This document shows positions 3,833 through 5,256 of a DNA stretch of 5,256 bases, in pieces (position 1 is the first letter of the stretch; every line of letters begins with the position of its first letter). The DNA is from an uncultured Ruminococcus sp. GTDB taxonomy: Bacteria > Bacillota > Clostridia > Oscillospirales > Ruminococcaceae. Both the position numbers and the translations under genes were made by a program. Location: NCBI GenBank assembly GCA_937898375.1, contig CALEJX010000022.1, positions 1 through 5,256 of the forward strand, read 5' to 3'. Below the pieces are notes generated by a model. It was not told where the DNA came from. It did not search any database and was given only the letters and a program-made list of their open reading frames with translations.

Positions 3833-5256
3833 ATGGGTTTTCCAAGCATTTATCCAACAGGAGTAACGATCTATAACAAAGAAAAAGCATACAGCGGCTA
3901 CACCGTATTTCCAACAACAAAGGGTGCGCTGCTCATTGACATGAACGGCAACGAAGTAAAGCTTTGGGCTGGTCTTGCAGGCTTCCCTAACAAGATTCTG
4001 CCAGGCGGATATGTAATGGGGTCAACAGGTGTAAGAGGCGGCAAATACGCTTATCAGGACCAGACAGACCTTGTTCAGGTGGATTGGGACGGTCATATCG
4101 TATGGAAATTTGACAAGACAGAGCTTGTTGCCGACCCTGGCAAAGACCCTGTTTACATGGCTAGACAGCACCACGATTATCAGCGTGAGGGCAGCACAGT
4201 AGGTTACTATTATCCAAACGGGGAGCCTAAGGTAGACAGCGGCAATACTCTTATCCTCACACATGAAAACCTCTACAACCATGATATCTCAGACAAAAGA
4301 CTTATCGACGATAAGATAATCGAGATCGATTGGGAGGGCAACATCATTTGGAGCTGGCGTGCAAGCGACCACTTTGACGAGCTTGGCTTTGACGAAGCCG
4401 CAAAGAATGCACTGTTCAGAAACCCTGGTCTTCACGGCGAAGCAGGCGGTGACTGGATGCACATAAACAACTTCTCTACCCTTGGCGAAAACAAGTGGTA
4501 TGACGCTGGTGACAAACGTTTCCACCCAGACAACATCATATTTGACGCAAGAAACTCAAACATTCTCGGAATCATTGAGAAGTCAACAGGCAAGATAGTA
4601 TGGCGTGTAGGTCCTGACTTCAACGAGAGCGAAGCAACAAAGAAGCTTGGCTGGATAATCGGTCAGCACCACCTGCACATGATACCAAAGGGACTTCCTG
4701 GAGAGGGCGACCTGCTGGTATTTGATAACGGCGGCGAGGGCGGTTACGGCACACCTAACCCAGCATCTCTCACAGGCGTGAACAACGCTCACAGAGACTA
4801 TTCAAGAGTGCTTCAGTTCAACCCTGTTACACTTGAAATAACATGGCAGTATACACCGCTTGAAGCAGGCAGCCTGCTGTTTACTGACGCTTCAAAATTC
4901 TACAGCTCATACATCAGCTCCGCACAGCGTCTGCCAAACGGCAACACACTCATCACAGAGGGTTCAGACGGACATCTTCTTGAAGTAACACCTGACCATG
5001 AAATAGTATGGGAGTATGTAAACCCATATTTCAAGAACATTGGTGGAAACTTCACAAGCAACATGATCTACAGAGCTTATCGTGTACCTTACGAGTGGAT
5101 ACCACAGCTTGAAAAGCCTGTTGAGACTTCTATCGAGCCTATCGACATAACAAAGTTTAGAGTACCGGGTGCTTCTATCGGCGAGGGTACAGGGCTTTTT
5201 ACGGCCGTTGACGGAATCGACCCTAACAAGGAGATACCACTCACAGGCTCAGGAGA
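3833..5256 (+). CDS. aryl-sulfate sulfotransferase (AssT/ASST)-like protein, 3' end outside window
   Basis: The frame is open for 474 codons from ATG 3833 to the window edge. AAGGAG (3818-3823) lies 9 bases upstream. AssT enzymes move a sulfuryl group from an aryl sulfate to a phenol without PAPS, through a sulfated histidine. At least five blade-like repeats of the form V/I-D-x-x-G-x-I-x-W are visible (near 78-93, 165-180, 240-258, 325-340 and 380-393), which fits a beta-propeller. Candidate active-site residues occur in the AssT order: His113-His114 (RQHHDYQ), His210 (DWMHINN), Arg240 (DARNSN) and His279/His280 (GQHHLHM). By memory alignment these correspond to E. coli His252, His356, Arg374 and the sulfated His436. 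The N-terminus (MGFPSIYPTGVTIYN) has no signal peptide, so the protein should be cytoplasmic, unlike E. coli AssT. It follows the lipoprotein gene by 47 bases with no terminator, so it is the fourth cistron. The last 50 visible residues (from about 425) lie beyond the propeller, so the stop is probably near. The true substrate is unknown. Confidence 0.9.
   Translation, partial: MGFPSIYPTGVTIYNKEKAYSGYTVFPTTKGALLIDMNGNEVKLWAGLAGFPNKILPGGYVMGSTGVRGGKYAYQDQTDLVQVDWDGHIVWKFDKTELVADPGKDPVYMARQHHDYQREGSTVGYYYPNGEPKVDSGNTLILTHENLYNHDISDKRLIDDKIIEIDWEGNIIWSWRASDHFDELGFDEAAKNALFRNPGLHGEAGGDWMHINNFSTLGENKWYDAGDKRFHPDNIIFDARNSNILGIIEKSTGKIVWRVGPDFNESEATKKLGWIIGQHHLHMIPKGLPGEGDLLVFDNGGEGGYGTPNPASLTGVNNAHRDYSRVLQFNPVTLEITWQYTPLEAGSLLFTDASKFYSSYISSAQRLPNGNTLITEGSDGHLLEVTPDHEIVWEYVNPYFKNIGGNFTSNMIYRAYRVPYEWIPQLEKPVETSIEPIDITKFRVPGASIGEGTGLFTAVDGIDPNKEIPLTGSG

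Noticed and set aside
4022..4792. Four minus-strand open frames opposite the sulfotransferase gene
   Set aside because: The plus-strand frame is open for 474 codons with propeller repeats and active-site motifs; the antisense frames are shadows.
1..5256. CRISPR array, insertion sequence or transposon
   Set aside because: No regularly spaced repeats, transposase-like protein or terminal inverted repeats are visible.

Overview
The window looks like chromosomal DNA of a low-GC Gram-positive anaerobe of the class Clostridia, probably Ruminococcus-like (Oscillospiraceae). I infer this from strong GGAGG-type ribosome binding sites, consensus sigma-A promoters with extended -10 elements, AT-rich intergenic DNA, a clostridial-style lipoprotein signal peptide and the codon use. 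No marker gene fixes the genus.

Layout: the left 0.54 kb is read on the minus strand. It holds a small thioredoxin-family gene (143-454) with a consensus promoter (512-540) and an intrinsic terminator (103-137). Just beyond lies the promoter (66-94) and 5' half of a tRNA-Leu (1-47), cut by the window edge. A gene-free stretch of about 370 bases (455-825) separates this from a plus-strand operon. That stretch carries both divergent promoters, two perfect inverted repeats placed at the two transcription starts, and a possible 11-codon leader ORF.

The operon runs from 826 to the right edge: a CysA-like ABC ATPase with a C-terminal TOBE-type extension, an SsuC/TauC-like permease, an NMT1/SsuA-like lipoprotein that binds the solute, and a large aryl-sulfate sulfotransferase-like protein (3833 to beyond 5256, open at the window end). 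Gaps are 16 to 47 bases, each gene has its own Shine-Dalgarno sequence, and no terminator hairpin is visible between genes, so one transcript is likely.

How it may work (inference): the lipoprotein captures a small organic anion outside the cell, most plausibly a sulfonate or sulfate ester. A permease homodimer and the ATPase import it. The sulfotransferase, which lacks any signal peptide, then handles the sulfuryl group in the cytoplasm. The pairing of a signal-less AssT-like enzyme with a dedicated importer is the most interesting point of the window; the E. coli-type AssT is instead periplasmic. The substrate cannot be read from the sequence.
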